Assembly (NCBI RefSeq): GCF_029784155.1
Contig: NC_073693.1
Coordinates: 354,644,591-354,708,590 of the forward strand
Length of the DNA: 64,000 nt
Direction of reading: 5' to 3'
Source: Uranotaenia lowii
Taxonomy: Eukaryota; Arthropoda; Insecta; Diptera; Culicidae
The notes under the pieces were generated by a model that was not told where the DNA came from, made no database searches, and saw only the letters and a list, made by a program, of their open reading frames with translations. Each line of letters begins with the position of its first letter. The stretch's first letter is position 1. A program made the translations under genes and the position numbers. Positions 54,684 through 64,000 of the stretch are shown one piece after another.

Positions 54684-55199
54684 GCCTAATTATAATAGTT
54701 CATTACTGTAAATAAAATTTATTCTTTACTTAGATCTTTTCTTAAAACTACCATAATTTTGCCATGAAATAAATTTCATGCTTATATTATCATTAATTTC
54801 ATGTAGTTTTTTCGAATAAAGTGATTTATATTAAAACATTATTGTTTTGATTTGACCGCCTGCTGCATGAGTTATGACAGAAGTAATACATTTTTTTTTG
54901 TTGGTGGAAATAACTCTGACTAAGAAATTTTTGGTAATGAAGTCGAAATTCTTTAAAATAGTTGAATTTGATAAGAAAACTTTAAAGTTTAAAAAATCGT
55001 AACTATTTCGTAAATATGTTTTTTGTTTAATAATTGCTTATTAGATTCAAACGGCAAAATCATGGCCTTCAAGAGAAACATTTCTTGAAGTAAAGTTAAA
55101 CTGACAGGCTATTTAAAACAGGCTATTTAAAACAGTCATTTACAATTACAATTACAAAGTTTTCCCTCAAGATTTGATGAACAGCTTCCTGCAATATTT

Positions 55200-55599
55200 C
55201 CCCGAAAAATATCATAAAAAATCTAAGACTTGAAATGGGTAGAACAGCCTTTTTCGATGTCAAAGAAACCAGAAGCATTTACATTGCAAGAATACGAATG
55301 CTTGATAGATATGACATCGGATTCAAAACTTCAAGCAAAATTCGCATCCAAGAAGTCATTTGAGGAATTTTGGTGTCAACTGAAAAATGAATTTCAAATT
55401 TTATCCTATAGCAAAACTTATTCTTTTGCCGTTTTCCACAACTTTTTTATGTGAGTCTGGATTTTCCACATATCTCACAACGAAGACAAAATACCAATCT
55501 CGACTAAACGCGGAACCAGAGGTCGGGCTGCATCTGACACAAATTGAACCAAACATGTTACAGCTGGCAAAATCAAGAAAAGCGTATTTGTTGTATTGA
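55200..55599 (+). pseudogene. hAT transposase C-terminal fragment
   Basis: Two overlapping frames, joined by a frameshift near 55430, give a hAT C-terminal dimerisation region. The first reads W-V-E-Q-P-F, L-I-D-M-T-S-D-S-K-L and F-W-C-Q-L-K-N-E-F. The second reads L-L-P-F-S-T-T-F-L-C-E-S-G-F-S and T-K-Y-Q-S-R-L-N. These phrases are like those of ZBED5/SCAND3-type domesticated hAT proteins and their parent transposons. The catalytic core upstream is missing. It is inside the TIR-bounded element 52029-55830, which supports the assignment. Confidence 0.82.
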
Positions 55600-55838
55600 A
55601 ATCATTAATTTTTAAAGACACATATTTTGTTAATACAAACAAGACTGTTCAAAAAGTAACAATTCATTACTGATTTTATTAACTACGATGACAAAACTCA
55701 TCTTTTTTAAACGATAAATATTATCTAGTTTTCAAAATTAGGGTTTTCATGCGTTCAAAATTACAGGTGCTCCGCCAAAATGTCTGGTTTTAAAAAGTGT
55801 TCCGCCGAGCAAATGATCTGAAAACCCCTGGTTTAGAC

Positions 55839-56317
55839 TAACCCGGTAGTTCCTTCTACGGAAATTTAATTTCATTTCATTGTTGATATTTCATAAACTT
55901 TATTTAACTTGCTTGATAATGTTCTTTAATAAAAAATACTAAATCTAGGAAACGATTCCGATTAACTTAGGTTTTGAAATTCTAGTATTTAAATGGTTAA
56001 ATGGCATACAGAGACATTTTAAAGAGTTTCGATTACATTTTATGTACATTAAGATACAATTAGCCCTGCTTGAGGCAGTGTGGGCTACAGAAAGTAAAGG
56101 AACAACAAGAATCAAAATGAACCAGTGAAGCATATATTAGTTGTTTGAAGTTAAGTGAAAATCCTAGAAAATTTGTATCTTATTGATTCAAAATAGTGCC
56201 CACGAAAGAGCAGCAGAGAACGTGAATCTTGACTCGAGAATTTTTTCTTTTAATTCTAGAAAAGGTTTCATTATTATAAGATTTGGCCGATGACGTCATT
56301 TTAACCATATCTGTCAT
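55839..56317. other. Gene B intron sequence without recognised features
   Basis: Unique-looking AT-rich sequence between the hAT relic and the third satellite. Confidence 0.4.
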
Positions 56318-57716
56318 TTTTGTCATTTTTGTAATTTTTGTCATATTTGTCATATTTGTCATATTTGTCATATTTGTCATTTTTGTCATTTTTGTCATTT
56401 TTGTCATTTTTGTCATTTTTGTCATTTTTGTCATTTTTGTCATTTTTGTCATTTTTGTCATTTTTGTCATTTTTGTCATTTTTGTCATTTTTGTCATTTT
56501 TGTCATTTTTGTCATTTTTGTCATTTTTGTCATTTTTGTCATTTTTGTCATTTTTGTCATTTTTGTCATTTTTGTCATTTTTGTCATTTTTGTCATTTTT
56601 GTCATTTTTGTCATTTTTGTCATTTTTGTCATTTTTGTCATTTTTGTCATTTTTGTCATTTTTGTCATTTTTGTCATTTTTGTCATTTTTGTCATTTTTG
56701 TCATTTTTGTCATTTTTGTCATTTTTGTCATTTTTGTCATTTTTGTCATTTTTGTCATTTTTGTCATTTTTGTCATTTTTGTCATTTTTGTCATTTTTGT
56801 CATTTTTGTCATTTTTGTCATTTTTGTCATTTTTGTCATTTTTGTCATTTTTGTCAATTTTGTCAACTTTGTCAATTTTGTCATTTTTGTCATTTTTGTC
56901 AATTTTGTCAACTTTGTCAATTTTGTCAATTTTGTCAATTTTGTCAATTTTGTCAATTATGTCAATTTTGTCAATTTTGCCAATTTTGTCAATTTTGTCA
57001 ATTTTGTCAATTTTGTCAATTTTGTCAATTTTGTCAATTTTGTCAATTTTGTCAATTTTGTCAATTTTGTCAATTTTGTCAATTTTGTCAATTTTGTCAA
57101 TTTTGTCAATTTTGTCAATTTTGTCAATTTTGTCAATATTGTCAATTTTGTCAATTTTGTCAATTTTGTCAATTTTGTCAATTTTGTCAATTTTGTCAAT
57201 TTTGTCAATTTTGTCAATTTTGTCAATTTTGTCAATTTTGTCAATTTTGTCAATTTTGTCAATTTTGTCAATTTTGTCAATTTTGTCAATTTTGTCAATT
57301 TTGTCAATTTTGTCAATTTTGTCAATTTTGTCAATTTTGTCAATTTTGTCAATTTTGTCAATTTTGTCAATTTTGTCAATTTTGTCAATTTTGTCAATTT
57401 TGTCAATTTTGTCAATTTTGTCAATTTTGTTAATTTTGTCAATTTTGTCAATTTTGTCAATTTTGTCAATTTTGTAAATTTTGTCAATTTTGTCAATTTT
57501 GTCAATTTTGTCAATTTTGTCAATTTGTCAATTTTGTCAATTTTGTCAATTTTGTCAATTTTGTCAATTTTGTCAATTTTATCAATTTTGTCAATTTTGT
57601 CAATTTTGTCAATTTTGACAATTTTGACAATTTTGACAATTTTGACAATTTTGACAATTTTGACAATTTTGACAATTTTGACAATTTTGACAATTTTGTC
57701 AATTTTGTAATTTTTG
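56318..57716. repeat. Nonanucleotide satellite array 3, block-structured
   Basis: About 155 units of 9 bp occur in successive blocks. A few TCATATTTG units open it (56342-56377). TTTTTGTCA runs to about 56852, a mixed zone to about 56925, TTTTGTCAA to about 57614, and TTTTGACAA to about 57697, with a last TTTTGTCAA. One unit near 57525 has lost a base. The array links the sequence type of arrays 1 and 2 (TTTTGACAA) with two derived types. It lies between first exons 1a and 1b of Kir gene B, so only isoform 1a pre-mRNA contains it. The long frames over it are artefacts. Confidence 0.96.
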
Positions 57717-58134
57717 TATGTTTTGTTTGTGACTCATATCCTTACATAAAGTGTGACCAAAAACGTGTAGCACTGAGGCAATCCATTCCGAAAACATCAT
57801 CATCGATTATGAACGTGTGATGTTAGGTAGTAAAAACTAGACCAATCAAGTTCAGCTAGCAGCTAATCGCAGCGATCGGTCTTCAATCATCGCTAACATC
57901 AAAGAATCAAGAGCTGTAGAAGCGATAAGCAGCTCTCATAATCAGCCATCGATGAAGGGAGAATCAATCGTAACACCACAAGTCAACTGAAATCAGGCAA
58001 TGGGGGATTGATTGATAAGAGAATAACCTTTTCCTCACTCCCAAACAAAGGCATCTGGCAATCTTCGATAATAGTTGGTAGATTAAAAATGGTCGTAATA
58101 AGGATGATCCGGGGAAAGGGGGTTTGACACTTAC

Positions 58135-58337
58135 CTGACACTTTCCTGCCGACTAAATCCACTGCCATGCGTGGAGATTCGCGCCAAACTTGGCACAACC
58201 GTCAGCGGCAGATTTCCGATGACACTGTCCAGCGAATCCGGTTCCTCCTCGATTATTCCCGGGCGCATAAAGATCCTCCCCAGGGGTTGTTTCTTCTCTT
58301 CTAGCAGAGCAGTCATTGAAAGACCACGGTCGGACAT
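58135..58337 (-). CDS. Kir channel gene B, alternative first exon 1a
   Basis: This exon encodes the N-terminal 67 residues plus two bases of codon 68 of a 536-residue isoform. ATG is at 58337-58335, preceded by AAAAGAAAAA. The tail has an E-E-K-K-Q-P-L-G-R stretch, the acidic I-E-E-E-P-D-S-L-D-S and a basic/Ser end (F-S-R-Q-E-S-V). The donor is GTCAG|GTAAGT, close to consensus. The leftover AG gives the same phase-2 join to exon 2 (Arg) as exon 1b. It is not obviously similar to exon 1b or to gene A exon 1, so it supplies a different cytoplasmic N-terminus. The distance to exon 2 is 25 kb. Support is from phase and donor; transcripts are needed to prove it. Confidence 0.72.
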
Positions 58338-60609
58338 TTTTTCTTTTGATTTTTTAAACGGAACACTTTTCGAGATTCACTTTTTATTGAGACTTTAACT
58401 GGTGTTTAACACGCTTCGAAACTTACTCACTAGTTTAAAAATTGCTCTCTGAGATTGATTCAAGTTGTTTGTCTAGGGTTCTAATATTTTTTCATTTGAA
58501 TAATTCTAAGATGTTTTCACTCGAAGCTTCGAACTAAACCTAAAACGCCCTCTCGTTTGAGGCGAACTGGAAAGAGTAGGCCACATTGAAATGTATACGT
58601 TTGGAACTTAACCTATGTTGTAGCTGTAAAAAAAGTAAAACAAAGTATGCTGCGAGTTTTGCACGATTTCGTCCGGACTTGGACAACTTTAAAACACGCG
58701 AAATCAAACAAAAAAAAAAACGAAAAGAAGAGGCAACGAATGTTGGCCAATTATCAACACGTTTGATCTACGCACGGGTTGTTCACGTTTCACTTCCCCA
58801 TGGGATTGCTACTCAGCTTCTACAAGAACGGTTCCGCTTCGTTGTCCGGCCTCTGATCTATGATGGCACACTCATCTGTTGTAGTCGTATCGTCCGTCGT
58901 CGCGGTTGATTCTGTACTCCCGAATGAATTCCGGATCCGGGGACCGGGGAAGGATTCGAGAGACGAAGAAAAGAGAGATGTGAAGATTTAATTAATTCCA
59001 ATTAGTGTGCTCTCTCATTTGCTGCCCGCGAAGCCAGAGGTTGACACTTTCGACACTGAACTTCACTGGAGGTTAGAAATGAGAAAAAAAACCGCAAGCA
59101 CCAGACCATGTAAGCAAATTAGTAAAGAGAAAACATAAAAAAGCACAATCATCAAAATCACAGTAGGCCCTAGGGTATGCCTAAAACATTCAAGGTCACT
59201 GATTAGTAACCGGAAGCCTACTACGTCAAAGGGAGTTGTTAGGCGAAACTCTCTAAAACAAATGGTTCAAACTTCAAAAGGGATCCCGATTCCAGCGGCC
59301 CGGAATAACTAAGGCCTGGAGTCCGACCGACGGTGAAAGATCTACTAAATTAGTGTACCGGCAGCCGGAACATCCAGACCTGGATCAATTGCCTAGTTAG
59401 TATGAATGTACGGAGCGATAAAAGCGGCAGTACCTACTAGGTATAGCACAATCCCGCCCCCTACTCATTCCAGCATCCATCATTTATTGTTAGCTTAGTG
59501 CGAAAAATGCGCGTCGAACCGTGTAGGAACGCTACTGCCTATACCACACATAGATCACCGCCAGTAAAGGAAAAAAAAACTGTCGCACCACACATTCAGG
59601 CTAGAAACACTGAATGCGGTGAATGATTTGATTAAATCACAATGGGAAGTCGGCTTAACCACAGTCCTTCCCCCACTCTAACACCCAACGCCCCCCCACC
59701 CCAACCCAAACAGAAAAAGAAGATGAAACGGGTTGATCCACTCAGAACAGATGGATAGATAGATACGAAGTAGATGATGATCACCCCGGAGACAAACTCT
59801 TTCTGAGGTCCCCATAACTGAACTGATCTACGGTTTATGCTATTGTGATTTGAACCTTTCCCCCCTGGGGCTAAGGTTAAATGGCCGCGACCGTTCTCGT
59901 GGTCAACCCATTGCATTGATGCGGTGCGTTGATGTGATTGCGCTTATGTTATCTAGTTGTGACAGCGGTCGTAAAAACAAACAAATTGTTAATATGGAGG
60001 TGAAGTTCATGCTGCAGAAGCCAGCATATATGGACTCATTCAATGTGTAGTGGAGAAAATAGAAATGTATGAATGTCATGCGTTTGTTAGAAAAAAGGGG
60101 CACTGAATAGATTTTTTAAAGAAGGATTTTTTTTAAAGAAAACTAGCCCAGAACCCGTTCAAGAATCTTGAAGTATTTATCATTTAATTAAATTAATAAA
60201 AATGACACGGGTGCTAAGAATAACTTGAAATTGGGTACCCGAAGATTTGTTATGCCAAGGATGGTTTGTATAAAAGTTTCAAAACCCTCACGTTCGATGG
60301 AAGGAGGACTCCCTACAAAGTCAAAATTAAATATGACACAACTTGAACGATTCTCAGGTGTTTTTTATGAGAATTGATTCAAAAGAATAATTTGCTACAA
60401 TAAGTTGATTTATAGTGCTGAATGATTCCTCGTGCTTTTGAAATGGGGGGCTCCCATATAAATTTAATAGAAAATTGAAATAATACATACAATTTTCATG
60501 GTACATTCATGAAATTTGGTACAAATGCATGGTCATATAATTTATCCTACTAAATGGCCAATGCTACTTTTAAAACCGGAGGCTCCCATACAAGATGTGT
60601 AATACGACA
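58338..60609 (-). promoter_or_regulatory. Upstream region of Kir gene B isoform 1a
   Basis: By position this should hold the leader and promoter of the distal transcript. It is less AT-rich than the introns (about 58,800-59,950 especially) and free of recognised transposons up to 60,611, in contrast to the rest of the window. No TATA box or start-site motif could be fixed. Frames at 58586-58909 and 59632-59916 have no recognisable product. Confidence 0.35.
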
Positions 60610-60611
60610 TA

Positions 60612-61901
60612 AAGCATGGATCATCTTAAATCTGGACGCACTGTTTATTATACCACAGCGCTCCTAGTGGACTTATCTGAAATGTTTTGACCATCATTTT
60701 TTCGGAATGTTTCCTTCTATCAGTGCTGAAAATTTCATAACGATTCGTTTTGTCTCAAAAAAGTTACACGAGATGGAAGCCGCGAGACGAAAACAAATTT
60801 TGGACACCCACGTCAAAAACCCGACGTGTTCAGGTTCAAAAATCGCAACATCGTTGAAAATGATCAAATCGACCATGCGCTGCGTTCTCAAACGTTCCCG
60901 TGAGATGCATACTATAGATCGGCAGGTTCATACCAAGCGTTATAGTGGATCTAAGGATCGGAAACTGCATTTGAAGGTGTTGAGAACGATCAAGGTAAAC
61001 CCAGGGCAGTCGGACTATGATATCGCCAAGAAATTCAATGCCGACCGGTGCACCGTCAGAAGGATTCGTCTGCGCGAAGGAATTCAATCTTATCAGGCCA
61101 GTAAGGAACCAAACCGGACATTGAAGCAGAATGTAGTAACCAAAGGACGGGTCCGGAATTTATGCAACAAGGTTCTAACGAAGTACGACGGATGCATCTT
61201 CATGGATGATGAACGTACATACGTGAAGATGGATTTTGGGCAGCTTCCTGGCCGAAAATTTTATAAAGCCACTGGTCGGGGTGATGTCCCCGGCAAGTTC
61301 AAATTCGTTATTCGCAAGAAAGTTTTTTATCTGGCAAAGTATTTGCAACTGCGGACAAAAACCTAGGTTTTTGTGACAAACAAGATCATGAACTCCAAGA
61401 TGCACAAGGAGGAGTGCCTGTGAAAACGTATTCTTTCGTACATTAGATCTCATAAAGGACCAGTAAAGTTTTCACCAGATTTGGCAAGCTGCCACTACAG
61501 CAAAGAGGTACTACAGTGGTATCGGGCCAACGGGATTTTGTCGAAAAGGACATCAACCGATCCAACTGCCCTCAATTCCGCCCTATCGAAAAATTTTGGG
61601 CAATTGTCAAACGGAAGATGAAGAAGAATGGTAGGACGACTCGGATGCAACAGAGATGATGAGATTGTGGAACAAAATGGCCGCTGAGGGTAGTGAATAG
61701 GGTGTCCAAACTATGATGAATGTTTCTCGACGAAATGTTCAAAATTTCATCAAAACAACATCGGAATAATTTTTTTTTATTTTTCCTATGAAGTGCAATA
61801 AAAACCCTACATTTTGATGATTACCAAACATTTTTAATTCGTTTTCAAACCTTCGAGATAGACCCTTTAAAATGCGTCCAGATTTTGCGTGATCCATGCT
61901 T
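60612..61901 (+). mobile_element. Tc1/mariner element, near full length (1290 bp)
   Basis: Terminal inverted repeats of 29 bp occur at both ends: AAGCATGGATCATCTTAAAT... (60612-60640) and its inverse, AAGCATGGATCACGCAAAAT... (61901-61873), with four mismatches at positions 14-17. TA lies outside each end (60610-60611 and 61902-61903), the Tc1/mariner target. The length and single transposase gene fit the superfamily. Confidence 0.9.
60707..61760 (+). pseudogene. Tc1/mariner transposase, frameshifted
   Basis: The first frame (60707-61366) carries an N-terminal helix-turn-helix region (R-K-Q-I-L-D and S-G-S-K-I-A), a second one (D-Y-D-I-A-K-K-F-N-A-D-R-C-T-V-R-R-I-R), and the first catalytic Asp in I-F-M-D-D-E-R-T-Y-V. 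M-E-A-A-R-R near 60773 is a more likely native start than the first ATG. From about 61320 the frame is lost. Further pieces in other frames hold S-P-D-L-A-S-C-H-Y-S (second Asp) at about 61480 and the region of the catalytic Glu near 61590. The motif style resembles the ITmD37E group known from mosquitoes, but the D-to-E spacing cannot be measured across the frameshifts. Confidence 0.85.
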
Positions 61902-61903
61902 TA

Positions 61904-62404
61904 CAATGCCAAAATTTCGGTCTTACTTTTTATATATGGATACCTCGATTATCACATGTCTAGGAGTATTGAAAGCAAAATGATGCTATTTTTAAGAATA
62001 AAATATTTCCATCGTCGTGCTTTCAAAATTTCATTGAAAAGAGATGGTTAAACGAGGCATGAAAATACTTTCAGTGAAGCCTAATTTGAAGAACTGTACT
62101 AACTATCAGTATCAGGGCCGTAGGAAGAGTTGACTCAAAGAGGGGGCGGGGACCTATTTTTTCTATGACAATTTGGCTCAAACAATGAATTAATTAAAAA
62201 ATTAAAAATACTCAATATTTCAGATACTATTTGATTATTCATTTTTAAGTTAGTTTTTCTAGTTAAACAGAAACTTTTGAAAAAACATCCTTTCAAATGA
62301 TGATAAGGATTTGTATAAAGAATCCTTAAGCACCAAAATAAGACACTTACTTTCATCGATGGTTGAAATCTTAAGTTTGCATCAAAATCTGGTGAACTTA
62401 GCTT
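61904..62404. other. Sequence without recognised features
   Basis: No gene, fold or repeat end is identified. A short GGGGGCGGGGACC run lies near 62141. Confidence 0.4.
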
Positions 62405-62800
62405 AAGATTGACAGGAGTTCTCCAGCATGTATCCGGACTATATTTTTCAACACCTGGCAAAATTCAGACATTCTATTTCCAAATTCTCAAACCAAAATC
62501 CGGTCAATATTCGGGAAATTTTGTCAAAAATCCAAAAAATATTCAACCAAAATCACAAACACAACCAGATTTTGAATCGTATTTCAGGTACTCAAAAAAT
62601 CGTTTACGTTTATTTTAATGAATCTAGCTTGAAAAATTCCATATTTGGGCGACTAAATTAAAAATTATAGTGATGCATTTTTTGGCTTTTTTGATTTTCC
62701 AATAAAATGTGAATATATCCGGACAAAACAGGTTTTTTTCAACAAAATTTAGGCGACCGAATCTTTCCCTATTTGGATTAGGAATCTGGCCAGCTTAATT
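62405..62800 (+). repeat. Fragment of the CCGGGC-rich hAT-like family
   Basis: CACCTGGCAAAATTCAGACA, ATCCGGTCAATATTCGGGAA and TTTTGTCAAAAATCC follow the same order as 41290-41400. The end ATCTGGCCAGCTTA near 62785 matches the GGCAAGCTTA terminus at 19917. Confidence 0.62.
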
Positions 62801-64000
62801 TTGCTTATTTGATTTATACTTATATTAAGTATTTTAAGAAAGCTTTCAATTCCTTTAAAATTCTAAAAATAAAAACAATTTTTAAAAGTAAAAGTGAAAG
62901 ATTTCAATTGATCAGTACGAATCGGATTCATGCAAACTCTATTTTCGTCAAAGATTTTAGTTTGAAATTTGGTTCTTGAAAATACTGCAATATTATTAAT
63001 GTTAAACAATACGCTAAAACATATGGAAATCCCTGAAATTTCTTGAAGAGTTTCTAAAGCATTAATTAATTTTCATTAAAAATCAATTCCTGTAGATGAA
63101 TTTTTTTTTGCAAAATAAAATCTACTAAATTTTTGTCCTTTTCAGGTGAATTGTGCAAACGAACTAACTTTGGTTGAATTCTGAAATTGAACTTACAATC
63201 AGAACTATAATCCTTCAATCTCTTTCAATTTAAATCCTTAACGAAATAGTCATCTTCATCATTTTATTTTGATTGTGGAACTCATTTACGAGCTGAATCT
63301 GAATCTGAATCTGAATTGTGAAAAAGAATTATAGATTTAAATTTTCAATCTGTTTCGGAATTTCAATACGTTTTCAAAAATGTACATAAAAATGGTTTCT
63401 GAATTTAGAAATATGAGCCAAGAATTGAAATCAGTTTCGGAGCTCTCAATCAGGAATCAATAATAATAATTCGGTTGTTTTGGGTTTCAATGATTATTTT
63501 TTATTTCAATTATGCATTTCCAATCCGACTTGCAAATTTAAATAAAAAATAAAAATTTCAAATGATGAATCTATCTCGCTATTTTGAAGCTTTGTTTTGT
63601 TTGAATTTAGCATAAGAATAAAGTTCATGAACTTCGAATCTGGATATGACATAAAAAAATTAAATTCTTAAAAAGTCTAATTTTTTACATATTCGGAAAA
63701 ATATTAACTAATCGTTAAAAAATGCGTAAGACTTTCGAAAATCATGAATCAAATTTTGAAGGAAATGTAAAAGCAAATTTAAGTGACGATTTCAAACACA
63801 GCTTTTTGTTTCAATTTTTAATGACGATTCGAAAAACAAGAATTCTTAACTGGATGTTTAATCCGAAATTTGAAAACACAAATACAATTTATTGTTTGAA
63901 TGTAAGGAACCAGATTAAAGTTTTGTATTAACAAATGAATTACTATCCATAAGTGAGAAAATTTGGAAAATCTATAGCCGAATTCTGAACCTGGGATTAG
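62801..64000. repeat. Dispersed AT-rich repeat, copy 2 (partner at 2849-4560)
   Basis: Colinear with 2849-4560 but lacking the mariner-type insertion found there. It contains CTGAATCTGAATCTGAATCTGAA at about 63295. It runs off the window end. No coding frame is recognised. Confidence 0.58.

Larger units (their letters stand above)
52029..55830 (+). mobile_element. hAT transposon relic with perfect 8-bp TSD
   Basis: The ends are CAGAGGTTTTCAGAAGG (52029) and, inverted, CAGGGGTTTTCAGATCA (55830). GTTTAGAC lies on both sides (52021-52028 and 55831-55838), a perfect 8-bp duplication. Subterminal GTGCTCCGCGGAGCACTT and its near-inverse GTGTTCCGCCGAGC also match. A C-terminal hAT transposase fragment lies near the 3' end (55200-55599). 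Much of the 3.8 kb is a later insertion (52627-54683). The CAG-R-GGTTTTCAGA ends with an 8-bp TSD are typical of hAT. Confidence 0.9.

Noticed and set aside
14954..57716. The regular short repeats as a CRISPR array
   Set aside because: Units are contiguous 9-mers without spacers, in a eukaryotic genome with introns.

Overview
The window is insect nuclear DNA, most likely from a mosquito (Culicidae). The case rests on AT-rich sequence, introns up to 20 kb, GT-AG splice sites, mosquito-type transposons, and two neighbouring inward-rectifier potassium (Kir) channel genes of the kind described in mosquitoes as Kir2A and Kir2B. The species cannot be fixed from the sequence alone.

Only two host genes can be supported. 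They are paralogues and they converge. Kir gene A runs on the + strand: exons 175-392, 20640-21688 and 21753-22006, 506 codons plus stop. Kir gene B runs on the - strand and has two alternative first exons (58337-58135 and 45000-44729). Both join in the same phase to shared exons 32798-32524, 30506-29724 and 28928-28579, giving predicted proteins of 536 and 559 residues. All splice junctions restore the frame. The encoded products have the Kir layout: TM1, pore helix, T-I-G-Y-G filter, TM2, large cytoplasmic domain. The tails of A and B are about 6.6 kb apart, and that gap holds a broken Ty3/gypsy element with a Jockey-type element inserted in it.

Almost everything else is transposons and tandem repeats, mostly inside Kir introns. 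Gene A intron 1 (393-20639) holds foldback elements, a Penelope endonuclease fragment, TA- and TTAA-flanked MITEs nested in one another, a non-LTR retrotransposon with an intact 845-codon ORF, an RTE-like fragment, a SINE, a nonanucleotide satellite, and a nested pair of hAT-like elements. Gene B introns hold a second and a third satellite, a degenerate minisatellite, a Helitron-like element, two copies of a tRNA-derived SINE (one split by a hAT-like element), a decayed second copy of the non-LTR family, and a 3.8 kb hAT relic containing two further insertions. Beyond exon 1a lies a nearly full-length but broken Tc1/mariner element (60612-61901).

The most unusual structure is the set of three large 9-bp satellites of one sequence family, one in each of three Kir introns. 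The first two have the same orientation on the + strand, but their host genes are transcribed in opposite directions. The intron RNAs of the two paralogues would therefore carry long, nearly perfectly complementary runs. No bacterial-type system, CRISPR array or certain functional RNA gene was found.
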